From Oxalobacteraceae bacterium UBA6018 (GTDB lineage Bacteria > Pseudomonadota > Gammaproteobacteria > Burkholderiales > Burkholderiaceae_D), in assembly GCA_002428015.1 (NCBI GenBank), contig DIZW01000096.1, positions 1-38,115 on the forward strand: a DNA stretch of 38,115 bases, in the 5' to 3' direction. Both the position numbers and the translations under genes were made by a program. The notes under the pieces were generated by a model, which saw nothing but the letters and a program-made list of their open reading frames with translations, searched no databases and was not told the origin of the DNA. Numbering within the stretch: the first letter of the stretch is position 1; each line of letters opens with the position of its first letter. Shown one piece after another: positions 8,201 through 15,674 of this stretch.

Positions 8201-9688
8201 TCAAGTGATGCTGGTTTGCTGCGAGTTTGCTGCGGGTTTGATGCGATCCTGATGCGCGTCCGGTGCGTAGGCCGCGCTCGCGCCGGCGTGGGTACCGGTT
8301 CGCTGCGACCCGTCGGCGCCGCCGAGAAAGGCGCGCAGCCATTTCCCGCTGTCTTTCAAGCGCCGTTCCTGGGTGTCGAAATCGACGTAGGTCAGGCCGA
8401 AGCGGCGCAGGTAGCCTTCGGCCCATTCGAAGTTGTCGAGCAGGCTCCAGGCGAAATAGCCCTTCACCGGGCAGCCGGCCGCGACGGCGTCGCGCGTGGC
8501 CGCCAGGTGGGCTGCCAGGTAGTCGCGCCGCTCGGTGTCGGCGATGGTGCCGTCCGGTCCGATCACGTCGTCGTAGGTCGAGCCGCTCTCCGTGACGAAC
8601 ATGGTCGAGGGCGCGTAGTCGGCGTCGATGCGCTTGAGCAGGCTGGTCAAGCCGTCGGGCGCGACCTCCCAGCCGAAGGCGGTGCGCGGCACGCCGGGCG
8701 CGGCCACCACCCGGGTCTGCATCGGCAGCGATGCGGGGGCATCGGCCACGGTCTCGGGAAAGTAGTAGTTCACGCCCAGGAAATCGGTCGGCACGGCGAT
8801 CGCTTCCAGGTCGCCCGCCTGCACCGCCGGCGCGTCGGCGCCGAGCTGGCGCAGCACGTCGGCCGGGTAGCCGCGGCCGTACAGCGGATCGAGGAACCAG
8901 CGGTTGCGCAGGCCGTCGTGGCGAACGGTCGCGGCGCGGTCGGCGGCGCTGTCCGACGCCGGGCGCAATGGATGCAGGCTGAGCGCGATACCGACCTGGG
9001 CGCCGGGCACGTTGGCGCGGATCGCCGGCACCGCCAGCCCATGCGAGAGCAGCACGTGGTGCGACACCTGCAGCGCGGTCTTAAAATCAGTCATGCCGGG
9101 CGCGTGCACGCCGTCCAGATGGCCGTGGATGGCGGTGCACCACGGCTCGTTCTGGGTGATCCAGTGCTTGACCCGGTCGCCCAGGTGGGCGCTCATCACG
9201 TCGGCGAATTCGGCGAAGGCGTGCACGGTGGCGCGCTCATTCCAGCCGCCGCGGTCCTGCAGGTACTGCGGCAGGTCCCAGTGGTACAGCGTGAGCCAGG
9301 GCTGCAGGCCGCGTTCGAGCATGCCGTCGACCAGGCGCGAATAGAACGCCAGCCCTTTCGGATTCGGCTTGGCGCCCGGGCCGCTGAAGATGCGCGGCCA
9401 GGCCACCGAAAAGCGGTAGGCGTTGGTGCCCAGGTCGCGCGCCAGGTCCAGGTCTTGCGGCCAGCGGTGGTAGTGGTCGCAGGCGAGCGCGCCGCTGGAG
9501 CCGTCGCGGATCACGCCCGGCCGCGCGCAGAAGCGGTCCCAGATCGACTCGACCCGCCCGTCCTCGGCGGCCGCGCCCTCGATCTGGTACGAGGAGGTGG
9601 AGCAGCCCCACACGAAGTCGGGCGCGAAGTCGGTGCGCGCCAGGCCGGCCGGCGCGCCTTGCGGCAGGGCGTTCTCTGGATGGATCAT
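8201..9688 (-). CDS. GH1 family beta-glucosidase
   Basis: 495 residues, the usual family length, without a signal peptide, so cytoplasmic. The N-terminal FVWGCSTSSYQIEGA is the family signature. The acid/base glutamate is E181 in TQNEPW and the nucleophile is E367 in FVTESGSTYDD; the latter has Ser where ENG is commonest. GVNYYF and FAWSLLDNFEWAEGY near the C-terminus bind the glycone. It hydrolyses beta-glucosides such as cellobiose by a retaining mechanism. AAGGA lies about ten bases before the ATG. It heads a two-gene unit with the MFS permease, and a LacI-like operator lies just upstream at 9706–9719. Confidence 0.92.
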   Translation of the reverse strand: MIHPENALPQGAPAGLARTDFAPDFVWGCSTSSYQIEGAAAEDGRVESIWDRFCARPGVIRDGSSGALACDHYHRWPQDLDLARDLGTNAYRFSVAWPRIFSGPGAKPNPKGLAFYSRLVDGMLERGLQPWLTLYHWDLPQYLQDRGGWNERATVHAFAEFADVMSAHLGDRVKHWITQNEPWCTAIHGHLDGVHAPGMTDFKTALQVSHHVLLSHGLAVPAIRANVPGAQVGIALSLHPLRPASDSAADRAATVRHDGLRNRWFLDPLYGRGYPADVLRQLGADAPAVQAGDLEAIAVPTDFLGVNYYFPETVADAPASLPMQTRVVAAPGVPRTAFGWEVAPDGLTSLLKRIDADYAPSTMFVTESGSTYDDVIGPDGTIADTERRDYLAAHLAATRDAVAAGCPVKGYFAWSLLDNFEWAEGYLRRFGLTYVDFDTQERRLKDSGKWLRAFLGGADGSQRTGTHAGASAAYAPDAHQDRIKPAANSQQTSIT

Positions 9689-9705
9689 AGCGTCTCTGTC
9701 CTTGA

Positions 9706-9719
9706 TGGAAAGCTTACCA
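9706..9719. promoter_or_regulatory. LacI-like operator upstream of the beta-glucosidase
   Basis: TGGAAAGCTTACCA is a palindrome with one mismatched pair, 18 bases before the start codon of the glucosidase. It shares its half-sites (TGGAAA…T.CCA) with the site at 13797–13810 in front of the ABC permeases, giving 10 of 14 identical positions. The LacI-family gene between them is the likely ligand. Binding is inferred. Confidence 0.65.
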
Positions 9720-9729
9720 ATAGCACATC

Positions 9730-9767
9730 AAAAAATCGGCATGCGCGCCACACGCATGCCGCCGATT
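9730..9767 (-). terminator. Intrinsic terminator after the LacI-family gene
   Basis: On the minus strand a hairpin forms between 9767–9753 and 9745–9734: AATCGG plus CATGCG on each arm with a three-base bulge and a 7-base loop. A run of Ts follows at once. It starts five bases beyond the regulator's stop codon and separates the regulator transcript from the glucosidase/permease unit, so that unit needs its own promoter. Confidence 0.85.
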
Positions 9768-9771
9768 CCGT

Positions 9772-10797
9772 TTAAGCGCCGCGCCGCCCGGCGCCCGCCT
9801 GGCCCAGCGAGGCGCGCGCGGTCACGCTGATCGTGAAGTCGCGCGCGACCGGCCGCTTCAGGCCGTAGCAGCGGTTGAGCAGTTCGTTGAGCGCGTTCAG
9901 GGTCACGTCGCGCCAGGGCACGTGCACGGAGGTCAGGCGCGGCGCCGAAAACGCCGCGCTGGCCGTGTCGTCGTAGCCGATCACCGACACGTCGCCCGGC
10001 ACGGCCACGCCGTGCTCGTTGAAGTACGACAGCACGCCGACCGCCATCTCGTCGTTGGCGCAAAACAGCGCGGTAAATTCGCGTCCGGAGGCGAGCAGCT
10101 CCCGGGCCGAGTCCCAGCCGCCCTCGGGCGAGAAATTACTCTCGTGGATCCACAGGCTGCCTGTGTCGACCCCGTTCCTGGCCAGCTCGTCGAGCAGGCC
10201 GCCGATGCGCGCGACGTTGTCGGGCGAACTGGCCGGGCCGGTGATCACGGCGATCTTGGTGTGGCCTTTTTCCAGCAGCGCGCGCGCGGCCAGCACCCCG
10301 CCCTGGCGGTGGTCGGCGCTGAAGCACTGGTCCGGCACGCTGTCGATGTTATGGTTGACCACGACGATGCAGTTCTGCTTGGGGCCGAGCGAGGCGATGT
10401 CGGCCTCCGTGATGTGGCTGGTGATGGCCATCAGCCCGTCGCAGCCGCGCTCGAGCAGGAATTCGATGCCCTCCAGCGCCTGGCGGTGGGCATCGCCGCC
10501 GCCCACGCCGAAGGCCACCACCATGTGCAGGCCGGCGGCGCGCAGTTCGGCGTCGATGGCCTGCAGGATCGGGGTGTAGAAGGTGCCCGTCAGGACAGGC
10601 ACGAATACGCCGATCATCTTGGTGGTCCCGGACAGCAGCGAGCGCGCCGCGTGGGACGGGCGGAAGTCGAGCTCCTCGATGGCTTTCTTCACCCGCTCCA
10701 GGGTCGCCGGCGACACCGATCCCTTGCCGCTCACGACGCGCGATGCGGTGCCCAGGCCTACGCCGGCGAGGCGGGCGACGTCTTTGATAGTGGCCAC
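9772..10797 (-). CDS. LacI-family transcriptional repressor of the beta-glucoside locus
   Basis: 341 residues from a GTG at 10797, preceded by AAAGGA at a proper distance; the frame stays open upstream to 10845, but the family always begins with (M)ATIKDVARLAGV. The DNA-binding domain is residues 1–25 with recognition helix GTASRVVSG, followed by hinge FRPSHAARSLLSG (~46–58). The rest is a periplasmic-binding-protein-like sugar sensor (IGVFVPVLTGTFYTPILQAID, FCANDEMAVGVL, VSVIGYDDTASA). Members bind palindromes until a sugar releases them. Matching palindromes occur at 9706 and 13797. The gene lies between the ABC ATPase and the glucosidase, all on the same strand. The inducer is probably a beta-glucoside or glucose, by context. 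Confidence 0.9.
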   Translation of the reverse strand: MATIKDVARLAGVGLGTASRVVSGKGSVSPATLERVKKAIEELDFRPSHAARSLLSGTTKMIGVFVPVLTGTFYTPILQAIDAELRAAGLHMVVAFGVGGGDAHRQALEGIEFLLERGCDGLMAITSHITEADIASLGPKQNCIVVVNHNIDSVPDQCFSADHRQGGVLAARALLEKGHTKIAVITGPASSPDNVARIGGLLDELARNGVDTGSLWIHESNFSPEGGWDSARELLASGREFTALFCANDEMAVGVLSYFNEHGVAVPGDVSVIGYDDTASAAFSAPRLTSVHVPWRDVTLNALNELLNRCYGLKRPVARDFTISVTARASLGQAGAGRRGA

Positions 10798-10895
10798 AAA
10801 ATCCTTTAGTGAATCAATCTGATGTTCTACGGTGTATGAACGCAAGCACTGCGATCACAATGCCGCGACGGATAAAAGCATACTGCAAAACCTGT

Positions 10896-10923
10896 CCCTC
10901 CCACCAGCGCCCTGCCCCTGCCC
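10896..10923 (-). other. G-quadruplex-type motif right after the ABC ATPase stop codon
   Basis: Read on the minus strand there are five tracts of three or four Gs separated by loops of 2, 2, 7 and 1 bases, starting at the base after the ATPase stop codon. On RNA or the coding DNA strand this meets the standard intramolecular G4 pattern. It fills part of the 126-base gap before the LacI gene, where a transcript end would be useful. Folding is not shown. Confidence 0.6.
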
Positions 10924-11976
10924 TCACAGGCGCAAGCCGCTCTCGCGCCCGAACAGCGAGACGCGCTCGCGCTCGATGTCGAAGGCGACGGCCTGCCCGG
11001 GCGCGAACACGCGGTTGTCGTTGACGATCGCCGCCAGCTGCACCCCGTCCAGGGCGATCCAGACGACCTGGTGGTTCCCCATCGGTTCGACCAGCGCGAC
11101 CGTGCCGGCCAGGGCGCCGCGCGCGCTGATGCTCACGTGCTCCGGGCGCACCCCGAGCACGGCCGCGCACGGCGCATGCGCGCGCGCCGCGGGCAGCTCG
11201 AGCGCGAAGCCCGCATGCTCGAAACGCCCGTCCGGCCCCAGCGCGCCGTTGACGAAGTTCATCGCCGGCGCGCCCAGGAAGCCGGCCACAAACAGGTTGG
11301 CCGGGCGCTCGTACACCTCGGCCGGGGTGCCGATCTGCTGGATGCGGCCGGCGTGCATGACCACCACGCGCGTGGCCAGGGTCATCGCCTCGACCTGGTC
11401 GTGGGTCACGTAGATCATGGTCGAGCCGAGCCGCTGGTGCAGCAGCTTGAGCTCGCGCCGCAATTCGGCGCGCAGCTTGGCGTCCAGGTTCGACAGCGGC
11501 TCGTCGAACAGGTACACGTCGGCCTCGCGCACCAGCGCGCGCCCGATCGCCACGCGCTGGCGCTGGCCGCCCGAGAGCTGGGCCGGCTTGCGCCCCAGCA
11601 GAGGCCCGAGCTGCAGCATGTGGGCGGCGCGTTCCACCCGGCGCGCGATCTCGGCCTTGGGGGTGCCGGCCACGCGCAGGCCGAACGACATGTTGCGCTC
11701 CACCGTCATGGTCGGGTACAGCGCGTACGACTGGAACACCATGCCGATCCCGCGCTCGCTCGGATCGGCGTCGGTCATGTCGCGCCCGCCGATCTCGATG
11801 CTGCCGCCGGCCACCTCGGTCAGGCCGGCGATGCTGTGCAGGAGAGTCGACTTGCCGCAGCCGGAAGGGCCCAGCAGCACCAGGAACTCGCCGCGCATCA
11901 CGTCCAGGTCGAGCGCGTCGATGATGGCGGCCCCGCCCAGGCGGATGGTGAGCTTGCGCAATGCGACATGCGGCAT
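10924..11976 (-). CDS. ABC sugar transporter ATP-binding protein (MalK/UgpC/MsmX type)
   Basis: 350 residues. Walker A GPSGCGKST (36–44), Q-loop FQSYALYP, signature LSGGQ (134–138), Walker B YLFDEP (155–160), D-loop SNLDAKLR and switch VTHDQ are all intact. The C-terminal ~110 residues form the OB-type regulatory domain of the carbohydrate-uptake (CUT1) ATPases (FLGAPAMNFV, GVRPEHVSI). It powers import by the two permeases encoded just upstream; its ATG lies 2 bases beyond the second permease's stop. These ATPases are sometimes shared by several sugar systems. Confidence 0.93.
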   Translation of the reverse strand: MPHVALRKLTIRLGGAAIIDALDLDVMRGEFLVLLGPSGCGKSTLLHSIAGLTEVAGGSIEIGGRDMTDADPSERGIGMVFQSYALYPTMTVERNMSFGLRVAGTPKAEIARRVERAAHMLQLGPLLGRKPAQLSGGQRQRVAIGRALVREADVYLFDEPLSNLDAKLRAELRRELKLLHQRLGSTMIYVTHDQVEAMTLATRVVVMHAGRIQQIGTPAEVYERPANLFVAGFLGAPAMNFVNGALGPDGRFEHAGFALELPAARAHAPCAAVLGVRPEHVSISARGALAGTVALVEPMGNHQVVWIALDGVQLAAIVNDNRVFAPGQAVAFDIERERVSLFGRESGLRL

Positions 11977-11978
11977 GC

Positions 11979-12845
11979 TTATCCTTTCACCGCGCCGGCG
12001 GCGATGCCGCGCACGAACCAGCGCCCGGAAGCGAAATACACGGCCAGCGGAACCAGGGAGGTCAGCAGGGTCGCGGCCATGTTCACGTTGTACAGCCGCG
12101 TGCCGGTGGTGGTGTTGATCACGTTATTGAGCTGCACCGTCATCGGCAGGTGCGCGCGGCCGGCGAACACCAGCCCCAGTATATAGTCGTTCCACACCCC
12201 GGTGACCTGCATGATGGCGGCCACCACCAGCATCGGCAGCGACAGCGGCAGCATCACCTGCAGGAAGATGCGCCAGAAGCCGCCGCCGTCGATGCGGGCG
12301 GCGTGGAACAGCTCGCGCGGCAGCGCCGCGTAGTAGTTGCGGAACAGGAGGGTGAGCACGGGCATGGCGAACACCGTGTGCACGATGACGATGCCCGGCA
12401 GGGAGCCGAACAGGCCCAGCGTGGCCAGCACCCGCACCAGCGGATAGATCATCACCTGCAGCGGGATGAAGGCGCCGCACATGAGGATCGCGAACAGCAC
12501 GGCGGCGCCGCGCGGGCGCCAGAACGACAGCGCGTAGCCGTTGACGGCGCCCAGCGCGATCGGCAGCACGGTGCTGGGCACGGCGATCGCCACCGAATTC
12601 CAGAAGCCGGTGCCGATGCCGTCGCAATCGGTGCCGGTGCAGGCGCTGCTCCAGGCCGCGCGCCACGGCGCCAGCGTGAGGTGGACCGGCAGCGCGAAGA
12701 TGTTCCCGAGCCGGATCTCATCCATCGGCTTGACCGAGGTGACCAGCATGACGTACAGCGGCAGCAGGAAGAACAGCGCGGCGCTGGCCAGGAAGGCGTA
12801 CACGCCGACCCGCGCCGGCGTCAGGCGCCGCGACCGGCGCGTCAT
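11979..12845 (-). CDS. ABC sugar transporter permease (MalG-like)
   Basis: 288 residues from an ATG at 12845 that overlaps the stop of the preceding permease (ATGA), a sign of translational coupling. Six membrane helices. The EAA loop that docks the ATPase is seen as YYAALPRELFHAARIDGGGFWRIF. The conserved C-terminal ending (VYFASGRWFVRGIAAGAVKG) is that of the MalG branch of CUT1 carbohydrate permeases. Between the first two helices there is a loop with SSACTGTDCDGIGTGFWNS, as in proteobacterial glucose/oligosaccharide permeases. Specificity cannot be read from the sequence. Confidence 0.92.
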   Translation of the reverse strand: MTRRSRRLTPARVGVYAFLASAALFFLLPLYVMLVTSVKPMDEIRLGNIFALPVHLTLAPWRAAWSSACTGTDCDGIGTGFWNSVAIAVPSTVLPIALGAVNGYALSFWRPRGAAVLFAILMCGAFIPLQVMIYPLVRVLATLGLFGSLPGIVIVHTVFAMPVLTLLFRNYYAALPRELFHAARIDGGGFWRIFLQVMLPLSLPMLVVAAIMQVTGVWNDYILGLVFAGRAHLPMTVQLNNVINTTTGTRLYNVNMAATLLTSLVPLAVYFASGRWFVRGIAAGAVKG

Positions 12846-13750
12846 GGGCGCGCCGCGCGGCTGCGCGCATAGGCGTAGGGCGCGGCCAGCGCCAGCACCG
12901 GCACCAGCAGCACCACCGCGGCGGCCGAGGCCAGCGCGATGTTGGAGCGGCCGAACAGGTGGTCGACGATGAACTTGGCCGGCACTTCGCTGGCGATGCC
13001 GGGCCCGCCCTGGGTCATCGCCACCACCGCGTCGAACAGCTTGGCGACGCTGGTGGCCAGCAGCACGAACACCGTGGCCAGGGTCGGCCACAGCATCGGC
13101 AGCACGATCGACAGGTACACGCGCCAGGCCGGGATGCCGTCCAGGCGCGCGGCCTTCCAGATTTCCGGGTCGATGCCGCGCAGGCCGGCCAGGACCAGTG
13201 CCATCACCAGTCCCGCGGCCTGCCACACGGTGGCGATGACGATGGTGTACATGACCATGTCCTCGTCGATGATCCAGTCGAGCCGGGCGCCAGCGAAGCC
13301 GAGCTGGTGCAGCGCCCTTTCGATCCCCATGCCTGGCGTGAGCATCCATTGCCACACCAGGCCGGTGGCGATGAAGGACATCGCGTAGGGATACAGGAAG
13401 ACGCTGCGCAGCACGCCCTCGCCCTTGACGTTCTGGTCGATGAACACGGCCAGCAGCAGGCCGATCAGCATGCAGGCGGCGACGAACAGCACCCCGTACA
13501 GGGCCAGGTTCTGCAGCGACAGCAGCCAGCGCTCGTTGCCGAACAGGCGACGGTACTGGGCCAGGCCGACGAAGGTATTGGTGGGGAAGCTGTGCGAGTT
13601 GGTCAGCGAGATCTTGAACGACCACAGCGCCGTGCCGAGGTAGCCGACCACCGCCACCAGCGCCATCGGCAGCAGCGCCGCGAACGGCACGGCGCGGCGG
13701 GCGCGCGGGTGGCGCGGCGCGGGCGGCGCCAATGGCTGGGCTGGATGCAA
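12842..13750 (-). CDS. ABC sugar transporter permease (MalF-like)
   Basis: I place the start at a TTG (13750) because AGGAGA lies five bases upstream and the residues before it (to an ATG at 13837) run through the promoter and operator and look non-coding. That gives 302 residues with six membrane helices. The docking loop is DPEIWKAARLDGIPAWRVYLSIVLPML. The family (CUT1, MalF/UgpA) forms a heterodimer with the MalG-like partner encoded next. First gene of the operon. No solute-binding protein gene precedes or follows it, which is unusual for this class. Confidence 0.88.
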   Translation of the reverse strand: MHPAQPLAPPAPRHPRARRAVPFAALLPMALVAVVGYLGTALWSFKISLTNSHSFPTNTFVGLAQYRRLFGNERWLLSLQNLALYGVLFVAACMLIGLLLAVFIDQNVKGEGVLRSVFLYPYAMSFIATGLVWQWMLTPGMGIERALHQLGFAGARLDWIIDEDMVMYTIVIATVWQAAGLVMALVLAGLRGIDPEIWKAARLDGIPAWRVYLSIVLPMLWPTLATVFVLLATSVAKLFDAVVAMTQGGPGIASEVPAKFIVDHLFGRSNIALASAAAVVLLVPVLALAAPYAYARSRAARP

Positions 13751-13795
13751 GCTGGTCTCCTGATGGGCGTCTCTCGCGGGCGCTTGCGCGTGGAT

Positions 13796-13853
13796 TTGGA
13801 AACGATCCCAATCCACTGGTGCGAATATAGCACCCATTAAATTTGGCTGTCAA
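13796..13853 (-). promoter_or_regulatory. Near-consensus sigma-70 promoter with LacI-like operator for the ABC operon
   Basis: On the minus strand TTGACA (13853–13848) is followed after 18 bases by TATATT (13829–13824), itself preceded by TGC as in an extended -10. Transcription would start near 13817. The palindrome TTGGAAACGATCCCAA (13796–13811) lies just downstream of that start and about 46 bases before the TTG start codon, a position where a bound repressor would block elongation. Its core matches the site at 9706–9719. Confidence 0.85.
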
Positions 13854-13907
13854 CGATCATGCCGCGGCAGCGGCGAATATCGCCTCCGCGGTCACGCTTT
13901 CGCGGCG

Positions 13908-14171
13908 TTAGCGCAACGCCACCGGCAGGCCGAAGGTGGTGCCGGCGGAGGAGATGATGTCGTGCCAGGACGGCGGCGAGCGCAGCAGGTCGCGCATGTC
14001 GCGCCGGAATTGGGTGGTGAGCACGCGCAGCGCCACGTGCAGCGGCACGCCGTTGGACGCCATGTAGACCGCCGCGGCGCGCGTGCTCGACGTGCGCTGG
14101 ACGTACAGGCCCTTCTCCACCTTGGCGGCGGTGAGCCTGTCGGTACGCGGTTTTCCAATGCTCTTTTCCAT
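13908..14171 (-). CDS. Small protein of unknown function
   Basis: 87 residues from an ATG at 14171 (MEKSIGKPRTDRLTAAKVEKG…). It is basic at the N-terminus and has a predicted helical middle (VYMASNGVPLHVALRVLTTQFRRDMRDLLRS), with no membrane segment or signal peptide. I do not recognise a family. An A/T-rich TATATTA lies ten bases before the ATG and could be a -10 element, with no clear ribosome-binding site. The stop codon lies in a small hairpin (GGCGTT 13904–13909 with AACGCC 13915–13920). The amino-acid composition is unlike an antisense shadow, which supports it as a real gene. Confidence 0.5.
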   Translation of the reverse strand: MEKSIGKPRTDRLTAAKVEKGLYVQRTSSTRAAAVYMASNGVPLHVALRVLTTQFRRDMRDLLRSPPSWHDIISSAGTTFGLPVALR

Positions 14172-14313
14172 GCGCAGTAATATACCGTGCCGATGCCGCC
14201 CGCGCAATCGGGATCGCTGAGCGGCGGCCGGAAGCGGCCCACTGGCCCCCTCCCGGCGAACAGCCATCGTCAAGACCGGTCGGGCGGGAACGGCCCGCGC
14301 GCTGGCAAGGCGC

Positions 14314-14871
14314 CTACCAGCCCATGCGCTTGACGACGTCGTCTTTGTCGATCACCAAGTGCTTGAGGGCGCCGGCCACGTGCAGCGAAATCAGGCCGAC
14401 CATGATCCAGGCGAGGTTTTCGTGGAGTTCGAAGAAGGTCTCAGCCGTGTCGTGGCTGGGCGTCACCCAGGCCGGCAGGGGGATGCCGAAAAAAATGACG
14501 CCGTCGCGGCTGTAGGAGGCGCCCAGGAAGCCCAGTAGCGGCATCAGGAACATGCAGCCGTACAGCGCCCATTCAGTGGCGAGCGCCAGCTTGACCTGCC
14601 AGGCCGGCATGTACGCGGGAAGCGGCGCGGGCCGGTGGCCGAGGCGCCAGAGCAGGCGCAGCAGGACCAGCCCGAACACGACGATGCCGACCGACTTGTG
14701 CAGGTTGAAATACCAGTCGGCGCCGGGCTCGTGCTCGATCGACATCATGTACCAGCCGACCCCGAGCAGCGTGGCGAGCAGGACGGCGAGCAGCCAGTGC
14801 AGCACGACCGCGGGCGCGGCGTAGCGCCACGGACGGCCGGCCAATGCGGATTCTTGTTTGAGCTGGTCCAT
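14314..14871 (-). CDS. Cytochrome b561 family protein
   Basis: 185 residues with four membrane helices. Candidate haem ligands are H25 (VVLHWLLA), H58 (NLHKSVGI), H150 (ELHENLAW) and H164 (SLHVAGALKH), the pattern of the bacterial YceJ/CybB branch. These inner-membrane dihaem proteins pass electrons from the quinone pool, for example to reduce superoxide or feed periplasmic partners. GGGAG lies six bases before the ATG. Neighbours do not point to a specific partner. Confidence 0.9.
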   Translation of the reverse strand: MDQLKQESALAGRPWRYAAPAVVLHWLLAVLLATLLGVGWYMMSIEHEPGADWYFNLHKSVGIVVFGLVLLRLLWRLGHRPAPLPAYMPAWQVKLALATEWALYGCMFLMPLLGFLGASYSRDGVIFFGIPLPAWVTPSHDTAETFFELHENLAWIMVGLISLHVAGALKHLVIDKDDVVKRMGW

Positions 14872-15083
14872 GTTTTCTCCCGTGTTTGCTTGATCAACGG
14901 GCGATTGCCATGCGTGGCCTCGCCCCTTGTCATAACGATAGCATCAATGGCGCCCGCGAAGGCATAACTTGGTGTGGTCGGCGTGAAGTGGGCGAGATGC
15001 CACGGCCGCACGTTGCCGCGAATTAGCTGCGACGTGCCGGTGTTATCGTTTGTCTTACGTAACAGGCACGCTCGCCGTCTTGC
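14872..15083. other. Intergenic region between cytochrome b561 and HxlR genes
   Basis: 212 bases. It must hold the promoter of the cytochrome gene and the 3' end of the hxlR-type transcript. I see no clear terminator hairpin with a T-run and no convincing promoter pair. Confidence 0.4.
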
Positions 15084-15536
15084 TCACACCTTGCCATTGG
15101 GGAATATACATCCGCCATTGCGAACCAGTGCCTTCACCTCTTCGCTCACTTGTACGGGATGCAGACTGATTCGCGCAATGAACTCCTTTTGCCCCCGCAC
15201 ATATGACTTCGCATCGTGCTGCGCGCTCCACAGGACAATGCTCAGTATGATGGGAATGAGGTCCAGTCCCTTCTCGGTCAGCGTGTAGAAATCTTTGCGG
15301 CCATCATCAGGGTTGGGCGCCCTCGAGAGAATTCCTTGCTCCTCAAGAAAGGACAGGCGGGAAGCAAGGACATTCGTCGCGATTTTCTCTTCCGATTTCA
15401 GGAACTCCCCATACGTCTTCTTGCCAGCAAAAACGATGTCGCGAACGATCAACAGCGACCACCGGTCGCCAAAAATCTCCACGCCGTAGTTCACCGCGCA
15501 ATGGGACCGAAGGTCTTCTTTACTCGTCGTCTTCAC
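15084..15536 (-). CDS. HxlR-family transcriptional regulator
   Basis: 150 residues. The winged-helix core runs from ~13 to 105: VEIFGDRWSLLIVRDI, YGEFLKSEEKIATNVLASRLSFLEEQGIL, then the wing DDGRKDFYTLTEKG. Cys13 sits where redox-sensing members such as YodB and HypR carry their reactive cysteine, preceding the first helix, so a thiol-based switch is possible. The C-terminal ~45 residues are longer than in minimal members. It is divergent from the reductase gene at 15675, and the space between holds two strong palindromes that are likely its own operators. Confidence 0.9.
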   Translation of the reverse strand: MKTTSKEDLRSHCAVNYGVEIFGDRWSLLIVRDIVFAGKKTYGEFLKSEEKIATNVLASRLSFLEEQGILSRAPNPDDGRKDFYTLTEKGLDLIPIILSIVLWSAQHDAKSYVRGQKEFIARISLHPVQVSEEVKALVRNGGCIFPNGKV

Positions 15537-15551
15537 GGCTGGATTTTAACA

Positions 15552-15572
15552 TTACTTGCTCCTAGCAAGTAA
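15552..15572. promoter_or_regulatory. Perfect palindrome, likely HxlR operator 1
   Basis: TTACTTGCT, three bases, AGCAAGTAA: nine-base arms without a mismatch, 16 bases before the hxlR-type start codon. It shares the ACTTGC…CAAGT half-sites with the larger palindrome next to it. HxlR dimers bind such sites; this assignment is by position. Confidence 0.7.
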
Positions 15573-15578
15573 ATTTCA

Positions 15579-15616
15579 GCATTTCACTTGCTTTTTACAA
15601 GTGAAATGCATAGCAT
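15579..15616. promoter_or_regulatory. Second HxlR-type palindrome overlapping the promoter of the redox genes
   Basis: GCATTTCACTTG (15579–15590) and CAAGTGAAATGC (15598–15609) are perfect 12-base arms around a 7-base spacer. A plausible plus-strand promoter lies across it: TTGCTT (15588–15593), 17 bases, TAGCAT (15611–15616). A protein bound here would cover both elements. Confidence 0.7.
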
Positions 15617-15674
15617 GGTCTACATGTTGAACGCGGTTACCGGATCGCGCAGATCATGAGCCAGGAAAATACAC

